12,249 bases of DNA from Pseudomonadota bacterium (lineage in GTDB: Bacteria > Pseudomonadota > Alphaproteobacteria > Acetobacterales > Acetobacteraceae): positions 1 to 12,249 of the forward strand of contig JAFADX010000395.1 in assembly GCA_023424475.1 (NCBI GenBank), in the 5' to 3' direction. Below are positions 11,805-12,249 of this stretch, piece by piece. Each line of letters starts with the position of its first letter. The first letter of the stretch is position 1. The position numbers and the translations under genes were made by a program. A model generated the notes under the pieces. The model did no database searches, was not told the origin of the DNA, and saw only the letters and a program-made list of their open reading frames with translations.

Positions 11805-12249
11805 ATGGCCTCCCTCAATGGCACCTTCGACGCCAGCGGCGTCGCCCCCGCCCAGCCGATGGATCCGCTGCCTGCCGGGAAGTACCGCGCGCACATCATC
11901 GAGAGCGAGCTGCTGCCGACCCGCTCGGGCGACGGCCAGTACCTCAAGCTGGTGCTCGAGGTGCTCGACGGCCCCTATGCCCGGCGCAAGCTGTGGGACC
12001 AGCTGAACCTGGTGAACGCGAGCACCCAGACCATGGAGATCGCGCAGCGCACGCTGTCGGCGATCTGCCATGCGGTGGGGCAGATGCAGGTCGCCGACAG
12101 CGAGCAGCTGCACTTCAAGCCGATGCTGGTCAGCGTGAAGTACGAGCCGGCCGGCAATGACAAGCACGGCGTCTTCCATCAGGCCCGCAACAAGATCACC
12201 GGCTATGCCGCGGAGCGCGCCACGCCTGGGATCGCCACGGCACCAGCGC
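11805..12249 (+). CDS. DUF669 phage protein (partial at window end)
   Basis: Reading from the ATG at 11805, with AGGAG seven bases upstream in the end of the ATPase gene, the frame stays open to the window edge: 148 codons plus one base. The N terminus MASLNGTFDASGVAP, then LPAGKYRAHIIESELLPT, GQYLKLVLEVLDGPYARRKLWDQLNLVN and RTLSAICHAVG are characteristic of DUF669, a phage family with an OB-fold-like character regularly paired with AAA_24/Sak4 ATPases. It is expected to bind single-stranded DNA for annealing. The C terminus is outside the window, so an acidic SSB-like tail cannot be assessed. Confidence 0.86.
   Translation, partial: MASLNGTFDASGVAPAQPMDPLPAGKYRAHIIESELLPTRSGDGQYLKLVLEVLDGPYARRKLWDQLNLVNASTQTMEIAQRTLSAICHAVGQMQVADSEQLHFKPMLVSVKYEPAGNDKHGVFHQARNKITGYAAERATPGIATAPA

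Larger units (their letters stand above)
8594..12249. mobile_element. Prophage immunity and early region
   Basis: A CI-like S24 repressor divergent from a Cro-like gene with operator-like repeats between them, followed by a tight rightward operon of resolvase, small phage proteins, Sak4-like ATPase and DUF669. This is the layout of a temperate phage early region. No structural, lysis or packaging genes lie in the window. The right end runs past the window; the left end may include the recombinase operon down to 5286. No attachment site repeat was found. Confidence 0.8.

Noticed and set aside
1..12249. CRISPR array, tRNA or rRNA gene
   Set aside because: No regularly spaced direct repeats and no tRNA-like or rRNA-like sequence was seen on either strand.

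Overview
The window is GC-rich, carries compact ATGA-overlapped operons, and contains gene families (DUF2924 plus serine recombinase, a CI/Cro switch with a Hjc-like resolvase, Sak4-like ATPase and DUF669) that are common in Alphaproteobacteria. A Rhodospirillales/Acetobacteraceae-type genome is my best guess; no rRNA or housekeeping gene is present to prove it. The DNA is accessory: a defence-like island on the left, a site-specific recombinase operon in the middle, and the immunity and early-replication/recombination region of a prophage on the right.

Left part (about 180-5190). A plus-strand gene for a DndB/DGQHR-like protein (328-1611) sits behind a structured leader and ends at a clear intrinsic terminator. 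Converging on it is a minus-strand cluster, in transcription order: a ribbon-helix-helix (RHH) regulator (5133-4930), a DNA amino-methyltransferase (4833-3520), a DUF262/ParB-like protein with an intact DGxQR motif (3501-2362), and a MAE_28990/MAE_18760-type HEPN protein with an RNAIAH motif (2378-1686) whose start overlaps the DUF262 gene. Upstream of the RHH gene, three copies of a TGCACCA-type element at a 10-bp period look like its operator. I read this as a candidate anti-phage cassette: methylase for self-marking, DUF262 for sensing or nucleotide-dependent cleavage, HEPN as probable RNase effector. The division of labour is inference.

Middle part (5286-7685). Four minus-strand genes each overlap the next by ATGA: a small hypothetical protein, a DUF2924 protein, a serine recombinase with intact catalytic motifs, and a small helix-turn-helix protein. 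This is a recurrent alphaproteobacterial module and could be the integration/excision unit of the prophage or of the defence island.

Right part (7771-12249). An L,D-transpeptidase with a lipoprotein/Tat-like leader (7771-8502) is followed by a CI/LexA-like S24 repressor (8594-9370), divergent from a Cro-like gene (9471-9767). Two inverted repeats lie in the intergenic switch. Rightward from Cro runs an early operon: PD-(D/E)XK resolvase, a 44-residue one-pass membrane protein, two unrecognised phage proteins, a Sak4-like ATPase and a DUF669 protein cut by the window end. The 9-mer TGTAGCGCT occurs both in the repressor operator and upstream of the recombinase operon, hinting that the repressor may control both.
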